Counted from the stretch's first letter, positions 1 to 8,256 are shown. The stretch is DNA of 36,411 nt from JAJFTV01 sp964426355 (GCA_964426355.1 CAYRRA010000017.1:1-36411), one strand, 5' to 3'. Program-made: numbers and translations. The notes: generated by a model not told the origin, from the sequence alone.

Positions 1-11
1 TTCCAGCATTG

Positions 12-36
12 AGCTACCCGTGATTGAAAGGTAGCT
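12..36. other. Short inverted repeat
   Basis: AGCTACC at 12-18 pairs with GGTAGCT at 30-36 (7 bp, 11-nt loop). It lies just past the end of the minus-strand gene cluster at 81-1239 and could help end its transcription, but no T-run follows on either strand. Weak call. Confidence 0.25.
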
Positions 37-80
37 GAAAGCCCAAAACTGCAGCGCAATAGCGCAGCAGTTGGCAGGCT

Positions 81-380
81 CTAGAGGTCTTTACAAAGCC
101 ATTCCTCGGCTTGCTGGGCTGATAGTCGCGTCAGAAATTCTTCATCCTCGCTGCCATTCACCAGGTATTCATAATCAGTGCGGTAAAGATAGTATTTACC
201 GCACTGTGTGCACTGCTTGAGCTGCAGCGCACGGCTGCTGCCGGGGTGGAAATCTTTTACCACCACCAGTTGGTTAGCCACCGCTGGTAGTTGGGTGTTG
301 CCTTCCTCCCAGCCGTATTTCTGAAAGGCGTACTCCTCATCTGACAGGTTTGAACAAAGGGAGCAGGACTGATCTTCCAT
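81..380 (-). CDS. Small protein with two CxxC pairs (putative zinc-binding)
   Basis: The product is 99 aa. The visible features are two CxxC knuckles, Cys6/Cys9 and Cys57/Cys60, the second in a CTQCGKYY context typical of zinc ribbons. The C-terminus is acidic and there is no signal peptide or membrane segment, so it is probably a small cytoplasmic metal-binding protein. It starts at ATG 380, only 6 nt after the stop of the upstream gene, so the two are probably co-transcribed and translationally coupled; a purine-rich GGAGGGGAAGG lies within the end of the upstream gene. Family not recognised; the function is unknown. Confidence 0.6.
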   Translation of the reverse strand: MEDQSCSLCSNLSDEEYAFQKYGWEEGNTQLPAVANQLVVVKDFHPGSSRALQLKQCTQCGKYYLYRTDYEYLVNGSEDEEFLTRLSAQQAEEWLCKDL

Positions 381-386
381 CCGATT

Positions 387-728
387 TTAACGACCTTCCC
401 CTCCGTTTTGCAGGATTTTTAAACGGTTTTCTACTTCATGATAAAGATTAGACCAGCCGAACCCCAGGATGTGCTGGCTGTCCATTTCCCACTGGAGTGC
501 AGGAAGAAACACCGCCAGGAAAGCGTGTTGCTGCATCAGATTTCGGATGGATTCGCAAGACTCTTCCCGCATGCGCCGGGCTTCATCCAGGTAATGATGA
601 TCTTCAGCATCATTGGCGCTGCCGATGACTGAAAGCAAGCCCAGCAGCAAATGCAATACGGCTTGCTGTTCTTCAAACTGATTACTGCCAGGCATATCGA
701 TCATTGATTCAATAAACCACAGTTCCAC
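387..728 (-). CDS. Hypothetical protein, helical, 113 aa
   Basis: Starts with GTG at 728 behind a weak GGA, and ends 6 nt before the next gene. The sequence is mostly amphipathic helix: a hydrophobic stretch near residues 22-36 (VLHLLLGLLSVIG) is followed by a charged region rich in Glu and Arg (about residues 42-65). No catalytic motif or signal peptide is visible. It sits between the selenoprotein candidate and the CxxC protein on the same strand with short gaps, so all three are likely one transcript. I do not recognise the family. An internal start at one of the downstream Met codons is possible. Confidence 0.5.
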   Translation of the reverse strand: MELWFIESMIDMPGSNQFEEQQAVLHLLLGLLSVIGSANDAEDHHYLDEARRMREESCESIRNLMQQHAFLAVFLPALQWEMDSQHILGFGWSNLYHEVENRLKILQNGGEGR

Positions 729-762
729 ATCTTTTTTTCCAACAAATTCACCCCAAAGTCAA

Positions 763-1239
763 TTACCCCTGCTGTCCACCAGCCTGTTGGCTTAAAACCG
801 AGAGAGGCTCCCGGTTGTCTGGCTCTTCAATTGGGTTTTTTGCATAATGGACATACAAAACCTCACCGCACTTACCCACCAAAAATACAGTCGGGTTACC
901 GATGAAAAACATGGTTTTGGTTTGAAAATATGTATCTGCGACCTTTGAACCTTTATCCACCAGGATCGGATATGGCGGATGACATTGTTGACGATATCGC
1001 TCAATCATCCGGGGTCCATTGGGAACCATTACCAGCACTTCGGTATTCAAAGCCTTGAATTGGTCATAGTCATGGCGCAACTGCGCCATATGATTGGTGC
1101 AATGTGGTCAGACAAAGCCAATATTGAAGACCAGCAGCACATTTTGAGATTGAACCATCTCGGACAGGGTAAAAAGGTCTCCCTTGTGGTCGGGCAGGGT
1201 AAAATCGGGTGCGGTATCGCCTGCTTCAATTCGCTTCAT
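763..1239 (-). CDS. Redoxin/peroxiredoxin-like protein, probable selenoprotein (in-frame TGA = Sec44)
   Basis: Read through an in-frame TGA at 1108-1110, this frame gives a 158-aa AhpC/TSA-type thioredoxin-fold protein. It starts at ATG 1239 behind AAGGAG (5-nt spacing). Residues 1-43 carry the family N-terminus (AGDTAPDFTLPDH, then the strand VLLVFNIGF). The TGA is codon 44 and falls exactly where the family has its first redox Cys: GFV-U-PHC against the usual GFWCPHC, giving a UxxC motif with Cys47. Residues after the TGA (HMAQLRHDYDQFKAL, later PYPILVD) continue the same domain with no frame change. A perfect 7-bp hairpin lies 25 nt past the TGA. Expected role: thiol/selenol-dependent reduction of peroxides or disulfides in the cytoplasm. 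The alternative is a nonsense mutation or read error. Other genes here end in TGA, so TGA is not reassigned to Trp. Confidence 0.75.
1072..1089 (-). promoter_or_regulatory. Candidate bacterial SECIS hairpin
   Basis: On the minus strand, ATGGCGC-AGTT-GCGCCAT forms a perfect 7-bp stem with a 4-nt apical loop, starting 18 nt after the in-frame TGA (1108-1110); the loop is 25 nt past the TGA. The loop has G in its first two positions, as reported for bacterial SECIS elements. A lower CATA/TATG helix could extend it if UGAC bulges out on the 3' side. Its position inside the coding region right after the TGA is what SelB-dependent Sec insertion requires. Confidence 0.6.
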
Positions 1240-1641
1240 GAAAACTCCTTTTTGGCACAATCCATCGATTCTCACAACTGCTAACAGCCTTCAACCAACC
1301 GGGGCTGACGATTGCAAGTGTACTACATTTCCCTAAACCGCACTGATTCCGATTTTTAAACCATCGGATTTTTTCAAAGCGGCATTTTGTAAATATGTAC
1401 CTTTTTGTAAAGTAGTAATTAACAGATTTATACCTTTTTTATAATTTAACAATTTTAATTTTTTTCTCCTCCAGCGCCCTCATCGGAGATCGATCATCAA
1501 CGCTCGATATTCGCCGTGAAATTTTGGCATCAATCATATATAATAGGAGGCTGGTTGTCTGATGAATCCAGAAGCAGAACCCCGCGTCGTCTGCATGCCA
1601 GGCTTCTTCTAAAAATTACATCCCGAAGGAGAAAAATTCCG
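1240..1641. other. AT-rich intergenic region with possible upstream ORF
   Basis: Divergent region between the redoxin operon and the MFS gene. It is AT-rich around 1380-1465 and has TATAAT at 1440-1445 and again at 1539-1544 (plus strand), neither with a good -35. On the plus strand AGGAGG (1545-1550) precedes a 16-codon ORF at 1562-1612 (starts MNPEA, ends PGFF) that stops 29 nt before the transporter start; an imperfect hairpin GCAGA/TCTGC lies inside it. Whether it is translated is unclear. A GTG at 1516 would open the transporter frame earlier, but the extra 42 residues are basic and unlike this family. Confidence 0.35.
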
Positions 1642-3120
1642 TTGAGCCAGAAACAACTTACGATCATCTTAATTGCAATTATTTTGAGTATCTTCCTTGC
1701 CTCCATGGAAGGCACTGTTGTGGCTACAGCCATGCCTTCCATCGTTGGTCAGTTGGGCGGGCTCACGTATTACAGTTGGGTTTTTTCCATCTATATGCTC
1801 TCCTCCACCACAATGGTGCCTATCTATGGCAAACTCTCAGACCTGTTCAGCCGAAAATGGGTTTTTCTGATTGCCATGTTCCTCTTCCTCCTCGGATCGG
1901 TATTGTGCGGACAGGCGCGCAGCATGGGTGCCCTGATCCTCTTTCGCGCGGTGCAGGGACTGGGCGCAGGGGGAGTGCTCCCGTTATCGTTTGTCATCAT
2001 CGGCGATCTCTTCACGCTGGAACAGCGCGCCCGCTTGCAGGGTTTGATCTCAGGCGTATGGGGTGTTTCCTCCGTCATCGGCCCATTGATCGGCGGTTTC
2101 CTGGTCGATGCGGTCTCCTGGTCATGGGTTTTTTACATCAACCTGGTTCCTGGGGCGATTGCCATTGCTTTACTCTGGTTTACCTGGCGCGAGGAACCTC
2201 GTCCAACAGGAAAAATGGTGTCAGTCGATTACCTGGGAGCTGCCTTCCTCACCCTGACCGCCCTGGCGCTTCTGCTGGGTCTGAACCAGCTCGGCACTCC
2301 GCTTGGCTGGGGTTTGCTGGCAGCAGCCGTGGTGCTGGCAACCGGCTTGATCTGGGCAGAGCGCCGCGCCGTGGACCCCATCCTCCCCCTTTCGCTTTTC
2401 CGAGACCGCTTATTTGCCGTCTCGATCGGGCATGGATTTCTCTCCGGTTGGGCAATGTTTGGCACGCTCAACTTTGTCCCGCTTTTCGTTCAGGCAGTGT
2501 TGGGTACTACCGCAACACAGGCTGGCATTTCACTCACCCCCATGTCTCTCTTCTGGACAGTGGCGAGTATCATCTCAGGTCGTTTGTTGTTACGGACCAG
2601 TTACCGCGCCATGGCGCTGGTTGGCATGGGACTGTTGACTGTGGGGAGTTTCTTCATGGGCACAATCAGCCCGGACAGCACGCAGTTAGAGATCATGCTC
2701 TTCACCGGGCTGATGGGGGTTGGAATGGGCTTATCCATCCCTGCCCTGTTGGTATCGGTACAAACAGCAGTCAGCAAAAGACAATTGGGGATTGCCACCT
2801 CCACCATCCAATACAGCCGCAGCATTGGCGGTACATTGGGGGTCAGCGTGATGGGCGCTTCGCTGAGCGCCGGTTTAGCCCGCCGGCTGCTGGATGCAGG
2901 TCTGGACCCCGCCGCGGTTTCGCTCAACAGCCTGGTTGACCCGCTTGCACCGGCGTCCTCCTCGATGGGAGCAGCGCTGCAGCAATCCCTCGGTGGCGCA
3001 ATGTCAGGTATGTTCTGGATCGCATTTGCCGCCTCAGTGGCTGGATTGCTGGTGGTGTTCCTGACCCCATCCGGTACCATCGAGCAGCTTGAACATGATA
3101 CAGCCGCTGAAGAAGGTTAG
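1642..3120 (+). CDS. MFS transporter, DHA2 (EmrB/QacA-like) drug exporter
   Basis: Predicted 492-aa integral membrane protein with about 14 hydrophobic segments, the size and layout of the 14-TM DHA2 proton antiporters. The first helix carries SMEGTVVATAMPSIV, this family's version of the LDxTVVNVALP signature. The loop after TM2 has GKLSDLFSRKWVF, matching MFS motif A (GxLsDrxGRkxxl). Motif C-like glycine-rich sequence (SGVWGVSSVIGPLIGG) is in TM5. I chose TTG 1642 as start, with AAGGAG at 1626-1631, because helix 1 begins right after it. It probably exports amphipathic compounds or drugs; substrate unknown. It converges with the next MFS gene, 12 nt away, with no obvious terminator between them. 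Confidence 0.85.
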   Translation: MSQKQLTIILIAIILSIFLASMEGTVVATAMPSIVGQLGGLTYYSWVFSIYMLSSTTMVPIYGKLSDLFSRKWVFLIAMFLFLLGSVLCGQARSMGALILFRAVQGLGAGGVLPLSFVIIGDLFTLEQRARLQGLISGVWGVSSVIGPLIGGFLVDAVSWSWVFYINLVPGAIAIALLWFTWREEPRPTGKMVSVDYLGAAFLTLTALALLLGLNQLGTPLGWGLLAAAVVLATGLIWAERRAVDPILPLSLFRDRLFAVSIGHGFLSGWAMFGTLNFVPLFVQAVLGTTATQAGISLTPMSLFWTVASIISGRLLLRTSYRAMALVGMGLLTVGSFFMGTISPDSTQLEIMLFTGLMGVGMGLSIPALLVSVQTAVSKRQLGIATSTIQYSRSIGGTLGVSVMGASLSAGLARRLLDAGLDPAAVSLNSLVDPLAPASSSMGAALQQSLGGAMSGMFWIAFAASVAGLLVVFLTPSGTIEQLEHDTAAEEG

Positions 3121-3132
3121 GGTGACATCTCC

Positions 3133-4431
3133 TCACAACGCATCGGGAATCTGCTCATCCACCTTACGCAATGGGCTGTAAAGCAAACCAGCCAGCGAAA
3201 AGAGCACGAACAACACCCCCAGGATAATAAACAACAAACCCACACCGCGCCCAGGTCCAGTGCCAAGCACCTGTCCAACGCTATCTGCCAGCCGCCCGTT
3301 CTCCAGCAGCAGCGGTTCAAATAAATTTTCAGCCAGCGGTCCGGCAAACAGCAGCGCCAGCGCCAGCCCAATGCGCGAAACCATGCGCCGCACCGCAAAA
3401 ACACGTCCTTGAATGTCTGGTGCAACTTTCGTCTGCCACAGCGCCTGGCTCGACCCGCCCACAATCGGGTCAAGTAATGAAAAAAGAAAAACGGACGTTC
3501 CAATCACCCACAGGGAAGGGCTGACCCCAAAACCAAGCAGCACAAATCCCTGAACCACACCCACCACCAAAATCCCAAGCCCACGCCGTTTCGGTCCGCC
3601 CCAGGCACTCATCACCAGCGAACCTAGCAGATAACCTGCCCCCATCATGGAAAGCACACTTCCTAAAGCAGCCGGTCCGCTCAGGTCAAGCAGCATGGTG
3701 TTGAGCAGCGGGTCGATCAGACCGATGATGAAATACAGACCGGCGAAATAAACCAACAAACCCAAAAGCCCGGGACGGTTCGAAACAAATTTCCAACCCA
3801 CCAGGGTATCCCGCCAGAACGAGTTTTTTTCCTGGGAGCCCTCCGCTGATGGCGGCGGCACCGGAATACGAACCAGTACCAGGGTGAATATCGCAACACA
3901 GAACGTGAAGAAGTCGATGAGAACAATCCCTTTCAACCCAATAGAGGTATAAAGGACACCCGCCAACGCTGGTGCAGCAAGCATTGAGACCGCATCAGCA
4001 ATTGAACTCATTCCACTGGCGCGTCCCAACTGCGCTTTGGGCACAATCGTACTCACTACAGCGGATTGTGTTGTCCATTGAAAACTGTTGAAAGTAGCAT
4101 TAAGGAAGGAGACCAGGAGTACATGCCAGACTTGCAGATTCCCGCTTGAAAACAGTACCCAAATCGCGAGGGTCGTCAAGCCTGAGCCCACGTCGCTCAA
4201 AATCATCACCAGCTTTCGGTCGACACGATCAACCACGCTCCCGATCAACGCCGAAAAAATGATACCCGGCAGGGTATATGCCAGGATGTTGAGAGCAAAC
4301 AACGAGATAGAGCCCGTATCCAGATAAATCCAGACCCCAAATGCAAAACTGGTCAACCCGGAACCAATCATCGAAACCAGTTGCCCGAACCAGATAACCA
4401 GGAACGTTCGCATTTCATGCCAAAACTTCAT
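3133..4431 (-). CDS. MFS transporter, MFS_3/EntS-like (macrolide-efflux type)
   Basis: Predicted 432-aa protein with 12 hydrophobic segments. The start MKFWHEMRTFLVIWFGQLVSMIGSG is the hallmark opening of the MefA/EntS-like branch, and the first cytoplasmic loop has SVVDRVDRKLVMI, a motif-A variant. ATG 4431 is chosen because GGAG sits 8 nt upstream; an ATG 12 codons earlier lacks a site. These proteins export macrolides, siderophores or other small molecules by proton antiport; the substrate cannot be read from the sequence. Single gene; its tail faces the tail of the DHA2 exporter. Confidence 0.85.
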   Translation of the reverse strand: MKFWHEMRTFLVIWFGQLVSMIGSGLTSFAFGVWIYLDTGSISLFALNILAYTLPGIIFSALIGSVVDRVDRKLVMILSDVGSGLTTLAIWVLFSSGNLQVWHVLLVSFLNATFNSFQWTTQSAVVSTIVPKAQLGRASGMSSIADAVSMLAAPALAGVLYTSIGLKGIVLIDFFTFCVAIFTLVLVRIPVPPPSAEGSQEKNSFWRDTLVGWKFVSNRPGLLGLLVYFAGLYFIIGLIDPLLNTMLLDLSGPAALGSVLSMMGAGYLLGSLVMSAWGGPKRRGLGILVVGVVQGFVLLGFGVSPSLWVIGTSVFLFSLLDPIVGGSSQALWQTKVAPDIQGRVFAVRRMVSRIGLALALLFAGPLAENLFEPLLLENGRLADSVGQVLGTGPGRGVGLLFIILGVLFVLFSLAGLLYSPLRKVDEQIPDAL

Positions 4432-4733
4432 GATGCTTTCTCCAGCACAAGTTTTTCTGTTCCACACCTAGAATATACCAATCATAAATGGAAAATCAGA
4501 AATTGAATACACTAAACCCGGTGTTTGTTCTGGATATTTCCAGAAAGGGGAAGGAGTCATTCCCAGTGAGAAAGAGAAGAGCTGCCCGCAAAAAAACGCT
4601 CGTGAGGATGTCAGAAGGCTCGCGAGGTTCTCCGAACCGAGCTTACTTTGGCGCAGAAGAAACTATCTCTTGGAAGAAAACAGCAAACGAGGCTGCCTTT
4701 GAGGGCAGCCTCGTATCCATCACTACAAAATCG
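4432..4733. other. Intergenic region between MFS gene and valS
   Basis: No gene recognised; the plus-strand open frame entering here is the antisense of valS. Contains a 6-bp inverted repeat TTCTGG/CCAGAA (4528-4545) and a possible -10 TATATT upstream of the MFS gene on the minus strand without a good -35. The valS terminator is listed separately. Confidence 0.4.
4689..4712 (-). terminator. Rho-independent terminator of valS
   Basis: GAGGCTGCC pairs perfectly with GGCAGCCTC (9 bp, 6-nt loop). On the minus strand it lies 21 nt past the valS stop and is followed by a T-rich stretch (GTTTGCTGTTTTCTT). Confidence 0.7.
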
Positions 4734-7436
4734 TTACAAATCTTTCAACTGCGCCCGCATCTTGGCAGCCGAGTCGTGATAGGTTGCCAGCTTTTCACGC
4801 TCTTTCGCCACAACGGCTGCCGGTGCCTTGTTAGCAAATTCACCACCGAGCAAACTTTCCAGCCGTTCAATCTGGCTTTCCAGCGTTTTCAGCTCGCGCG
4901 TCAGCCGCTCGCGTTCCGCTTCGCGATCCACCAGCCCTGCCAGCGGCAGGTGAATCTGGATACCTGCCACCACCAACGTAAGGGCATCTTCCGGTTTCTC
5001 GCTTTCACCTGTCACAGTAATCTGTTCGCGGTCAAGGAAAGCCAACGCTGCGATAGTATCCATCTGCCCTTGCAGCAGTTCTTTGCGTGCATCCGAAATG
5101 GCGATGACAGCCGGGATGCGTTGCCCCGGTTTCACACCCTTTTCAGCGCGCAGGTTGCGGATCGAACGCACAATTTCCTGCACAAGCCGGAAGGATTGGA
5201 TTTGTTCATCTTCTCCGTCCTCAGCTTCAGCGGCTTCCAGCCAATGTGCCACGATCAAGGCTTCTTCCCATCCGCCCGCAGGTGCAAATCCCTCCGACTG
5301 TTCCTGCGCAGCCGATTTGAGATGCCCCCACAACTCTTCGGTGACAAACGGCGTAAAGGGATGCAACATGCGCAGCACAGCATCCAGCGTGCGCACCAGT
5401 ACCTGTGCGGTGTAATACGCCCGGTCACCGCCCTCTGCCATTTGCAGCTTGGCAATCTCCAGGTACCAATCGGCAAACTCACCCCAGAAAAACTCATAAA
5501 TCTGCCGCCCGGCTTCGCCGAACTGATAGGTTTCAAACAACCTGCCCACCTCAGCCGTCAGCGAACGGCAGCGCGCCCGGATCCAGCGGTCAGCCAGTGT
5601 CCACACTGGGGCAGCCTGCGGTTCAGAAGGTGACTGATCGATCGTCCCCAGGATAAAGCGGGTTGCATTCCACAGCTTGTTGGCAAAGTTGCGGTTCGCC
5701 TCCACGCGTTTGACGCTCAGGTTCATATCGCTGCCCGGCGTAGACCCCACCAGCAGCGTGAAACGCAGCGCATCCGTCCCCAGTTCATCCATGACCTCAA
5801 GCGGATCGATGATGTTATCTTTCGACTTGCTCATCTTCTGCCCAAATTCATCGCGGATTAAACCGTGCAGATAAACGGTATGGAAAGGAATTTGCCCCGT
5901 GTATTCAAGCCCTGCCATAATCATGCGCGCTACCCAGAAAAAGAGGATGTCGTACCCCGTTTCCAACACGCTGGTGGGGTAGAAATACTCCAGATCAGGG
6001 GTTTGATCGGGCCATCCCAGCGTGGAGAAGGGCCACAAGCCGGAGGAAAACCAGGTGTCGAGTACATCCGGGTCTTGCTCGATTCGCGCGCTGCCGCAGT
6101 GCGCGCAGACGGTTGGATCCTCGCGCTCCACCGTTATTTTGCCGCAGTCGGCGCAGTACCACACCGGGATGCGGTGCCCCCACCAAAGCTGCCGGCTGAT
6201 GCACCAGTCTTCGATGTTTTCCATCCAGTTGTAATAGACCTTGGTGAAGTGTTCAGGGATGATGCGGATACGTCCATCGCGCACCGCTTCCAGTGCAGCC
6301 TGCGCCATCGGTTTAATGCTCACAAACCACTGGGTGGAGATCATCGGCTCGATGATTTCACCGCCGCGCTGTGAACGCGGCACCTTGAGCTCATAAGGCT
6401 GCTCTTTAATTACCAACCCCGCAGCGCGCATGTCTTCCCACAGTTTCTTACGGCATTCAAACCGCTCCAACCCGGCATACAGACCGCCGTTCTGGTTGAT
6501 GTGTGCGGTTTGATCCATAATTGAAATCACCTCCAGGTTGTGACGGCGTCCAATCTCATAGTCGTTGGGGTCATGCCCGGGCGTCACTTTGAGCGCGGCG
6601 GTTCCAAATTCTCGGTCTACGTAATCATCGGCAATCACCGGGATGGCGCGTTGCAGCATGGGCACCAGCACCATCCGCCCCACATACTGCCGGTAGCGGT
6701 CATCCTCCGGGTGTACAGCCAGTGCTGTATCACCCAGGATTGTCTCCGGGCGCGTGGTTGCCACCGGTATAAATTCCTCCGGGTTGTCCGCCAGCACATA
6801 CTTGAAGTAATATAGCGTTCCCGGTTCCTCGGAATACTCCACCTCCAGGTCAGAGACAGCCGTCTGCAAACCCGGTGACCAGTTAATGAGCCGTTCACCG
6901 CGATAGATCATACCCTTTTCGTACAGGCGCACGAAAGCTTCGCGCACCGCCTTGGAAAGCCCTTCATCCAACGTGAAACGTTCGCGGCTCCAATCGCAGG
7001 AGGCGCCCAACCGGCGGATTTGCCGGGTGATGATCCCGCCGTGTTCTTCCTTCCACGCCCAGGCGCGGCGCAAGAACTCCTCGCGCCCCACATCCCGCCG
7101 TGTCAGACCCTCGCGCTGCAGAGCGCGCTCCACCTGAAGTTGAGTGGCAATACCCGCGTGATCGGTACCCGGCACCCACAACGCAGAATCACCTTTCATG
7201 CGGTGATAGCGAATCATCAGGTCTTCCAGTGAGACGAACATGGCATGTCCCAAATGTAAAATACCTGTAACGTTGGGTGGCGGGATTGAGATGACAAAAG
7301 GCTTGACCGAGGGGTCAAAATCTGGGCGGCGCGGGTCGCTGCTCGGTCTGAAAAAACCTTTTTCTTCCCACCACTGGTACAACCTTTGTTCGGTTGCACT
7401 GAAATCATACACTTTGGGTAATGTTGTTTTGCTCAT
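4734..7436 (-). CDS. valS: Valyl-tRNA synthetase
   Basis: Class I aminoacyl-tRNA synthetase of 900 aa that attaches valine to tRNA-Val. The HIGH-type motif is HLGH at residues 61-64, after the family signature PPPNVTG. The CP1 editing domain (about 190-345) contains TTRPETILGDTA, which removes mischarged threonine. Zinc-knuckle cysteines are at about 428, 431, 444 and 447, and KMSKS is at 534-538. An anticodon-binding region follows, then the C-terminal coiled coil typical of ValRS (about 835-900). Start ATG 7436 has GGAG 5 nt upstream; an in-frame ATG 17 codons earlier has no such site. It is transcribed alone from the promoter at 7802-7830 through a T-box leader, so its expression should rise when tRNA-Val is uncharged. 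Confidence 0.97.
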   Translation of the reverse strand: MSKTTLPKVYDFSATEQRLYQWWEEKGFFRPSSDPRRPDFDPSVKPFVISIPPPNVTGILHLGHAMFVSLEDLMIRYHRMKGDSALWVPGTDHAGIATQLQVERALQREGLTRRDVGREEFLRRAWAWKEEHGGIITRQIRRLGASCDWSRERFTLDEGLSKAVREAFVRLYEKGMIYRGERLINWSPGLQTAVSDLEVEYSEEPGTLYYFKYVLADNPEEFIPVATTRPETILGDTALAVHPEDDRYRQYVGRMVLVPMLQRAIPVIADDYVDREFGTAALKVTPGHDPNDYEIGRRHNLEVISIMDQTAHINQNGGLYAGLERFECRKKLWEDMRAAGLVIKEQPYELKVPRSQRGGEIIEPMISTQWFVSIKPMAQAALEAVRDGRIRIIPEHFTKVYYNWMENIEDWCISRQLWWGHRIPVWYCADCGKITVEREDPTVCAHCGSARIEQDPDVLDTWFSSGLWPFSTLGWPDQTPDLEYFYPTSVLETGYDILFFWVARMIMAGLEYTGQIPFHTVYLHGLIRDEFGQKMSKSKDNIIDPLEVMDELGTDALRFTLLVGSTPGSDMNLSVKRVEANRNFANKLWNATRFILGTIDQSPSEPQAAPVWTLADRWIRARCRSLTAEVGRLFETYQFGEAGRQIYEFFWGEFADWYLEIAKLQMAEGGDRAYYTAQVLVRTLDAVLRMLHPFTPFVTEELWGHLKSAAQEQSEGFAPAGGWEEALIVAHWLEAAEAEDGEDEQIQSFRLVQEIVRSIRNLRAEKGVKPGQRIPAVIAISDARKELLQGQMDTIAALAFLDREQITVTGESEKPEDALTLVVAGIQIHLPLAGLVDREAERERLTRELKTLESQIERLESLLGGEFANKAPAAVVAKEREKLATYHDSAAKMRAQLKDL

Positions 7437-7513
7437 CTTCACTCCAATATTCGTAAAGTTTCCAACTTCTTTCACGATCTGATACAAACTTCGCCAACAG
7501 AATCTGCATCATT

Positions 7514-7547
7514 AAAATAATAAACCTCTCGCCCTGAGGGCGAAAGG
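7514..7547 (-). terminator. T-box regulated terminator
   Basis: CCTTTCGCCCT pairs with AGGGCGAGAGG around a single C, so the real loop will be a few nt larger. It is followed by TTTATTATTTT on the minus strand. It sits right after the T-box core and competes with the antiterminator. Confidence 0.88.
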
Positions 7548-7795
7548 TCATTCTTCCGCGGTACCACCTCAATTCACTGGCAATTCACCAGTGCACTCGC
7601 ACCCGGACCATCATCCGGGCTTCGCTGTATCGGGCTCTCCCGTGCCGGTCTACACTCCTGTTTGTGGATTTCTTCGGCAGTTTTGCCAAACGACTTCGCT
7701 TGCGTCTGCCTGTGGAGGCTTTCAGCCCCAGGCGCTCCTTCTCTGTCAGGTGTTCGGCAGGCTACTACTTTTGGCGAACGATATTCTTAATGGTT
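7514..7795 (-). promoter_or_regulatory. T-box riboswitch leader of valS (specifier GUC, Val)
   Basis: On the minus strand the leader carries the T-box core AGGTGGTACCGCGG (7556-7569), which pairs with the CCA end of uncharged tRNA in the antiterminator. Stem I is closed by GCCAAA/TTTGGC. Its specifier loop shows the expected S-turn parts, AGTA on the 5' side and GAA on the 3' side, and GAA is directly followed by GTC (7692-7694), a valine codon read by anticodon GAC. The competing terminator is at 7514-7547. All required parts are present in the right order, and the specifier agrees with the downstream valS. Confidence 0.93.
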
Positions 7796-7801
7796 GAATG
7801 C

Positions 7802-7830
7802 ATTATACAGAGATATGTTGCACGTGTCAA
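7802..7830 (-). promoter_or_regulatory. Sigma-70 promoter of valS
   Basis: Minus strand: -35 TTGACA (7825-7830), 17-nt spacer, -10 TATAAT (7802-7807), both perfect consensus. The start should be near 7795, just ahead of the T-box stem I. Confidence 0.92.
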
Positions 7831-7864
7831 CAACTATAGAAAAAAAGCCCATCTCAAATCGATT

Positions 7865-8209
7865 TTATTCTAAACCCGCCAGCCAATTCAACGCATCTTC
7901 GCGTTTGTTAAAGGCTTTGAGATCGCGATGTGTCAAAAAAATGACTGTTTGCAATAGAATCGCAGCTCTCCCTTCCGCCCCGACGACTACCGACGTTTTG
8001 ATATAAGGGCTATTGTGACGAACAAAATCTTTAATCGCTTCTGCAACATGCTTACTATATACGGCTCCTTTAACATCTGTGAGTACCCGGCAGCTCTTGG
8101 GTGAGCTTCTTGCAATGATTTTTTTAGCCTCTTCAACAACTTTGACAGTTTCATCTGGCTGATTGCCTGTCAAATCGACCAGCACGATGTTTTTTGATTG
8201 ATGTTGCAA
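7865..8209 (-). CDS. STAS/SpoIIAA-like domain protein
   Basis: A 114-aa protein that resembles the STAS/SpoIIAA-like family (alternating strands and helices: KNIVLVDLTG, then a helix of Glu/Lys repeats, RVLTDVKGAVYS, a helix ending FVRHNSPYIK, then SVVVGAEGRAAIL, and a C-terminal helix with KREDALNWL). Such single-domain proteins are usually cytoplasmic and of unclear role, binding lipids, nucleotides or partner proteins. No catalytic residues are seen. The start is TTG 8209 with GAGGA 4 nt upstream. Its 5' end abuts the divergent NUDIX gene, leaving 47 nt. Family assignment is by pattern and not certain. Confidence 0.65.
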   Translation of the reverse strand: MQHQSKNIVLVDLTGNQPDETVKVVEEAKKIIARSSPKSCRVLTDVKGAVYSKHVAEAIKDFVRHNSPYIKTSVVVGAEGRAAILLQTVIFLTHRDLKAFNKREDALNWLAGLE

Positions 8210-8232
8210 AGAATCCTCTGCGCTGATAAGAT
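8204..8232 (+). promoter_or_regulatory. Probable promoter of the NUDIX gene
   Basis: TTGCAA (8204-8209), 17-nt spacer, TAAGAT (8227-8232), with a start near 8239 and the ribosome site GAGGAG at 8246-8251. The -35 overlaps the start codon of the divergent STAS-like gene. Confidence 0.45.
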
Positions 8233-8256
8233 TGTGCTACGGTTAGAGGAGCAAAT

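Noticed and set aside
763..1239. Reading the redoxin gene as a pseudogene cut by a stop codon.
   Set aside because: The TGA falls exactly on the catalytic Cys position, there is no frameshift, both halves are well preserved and a SECIS-like hairpin follows. Still possible until selenium genes are checked.
1776..2939. 387-codon plus-strand frame inside the MFS exporter gene.
   Set aside because: Shifted frame of a clear 14-TM transporter; low-complexity composition rich in Arg, His and Pro.
4488..5633. Long plus-strand open frame over the 3' end of valS.
   Set aside because: It is antisense to a clear valyl-tRNA synthetase and shows no domain or ribosome site.
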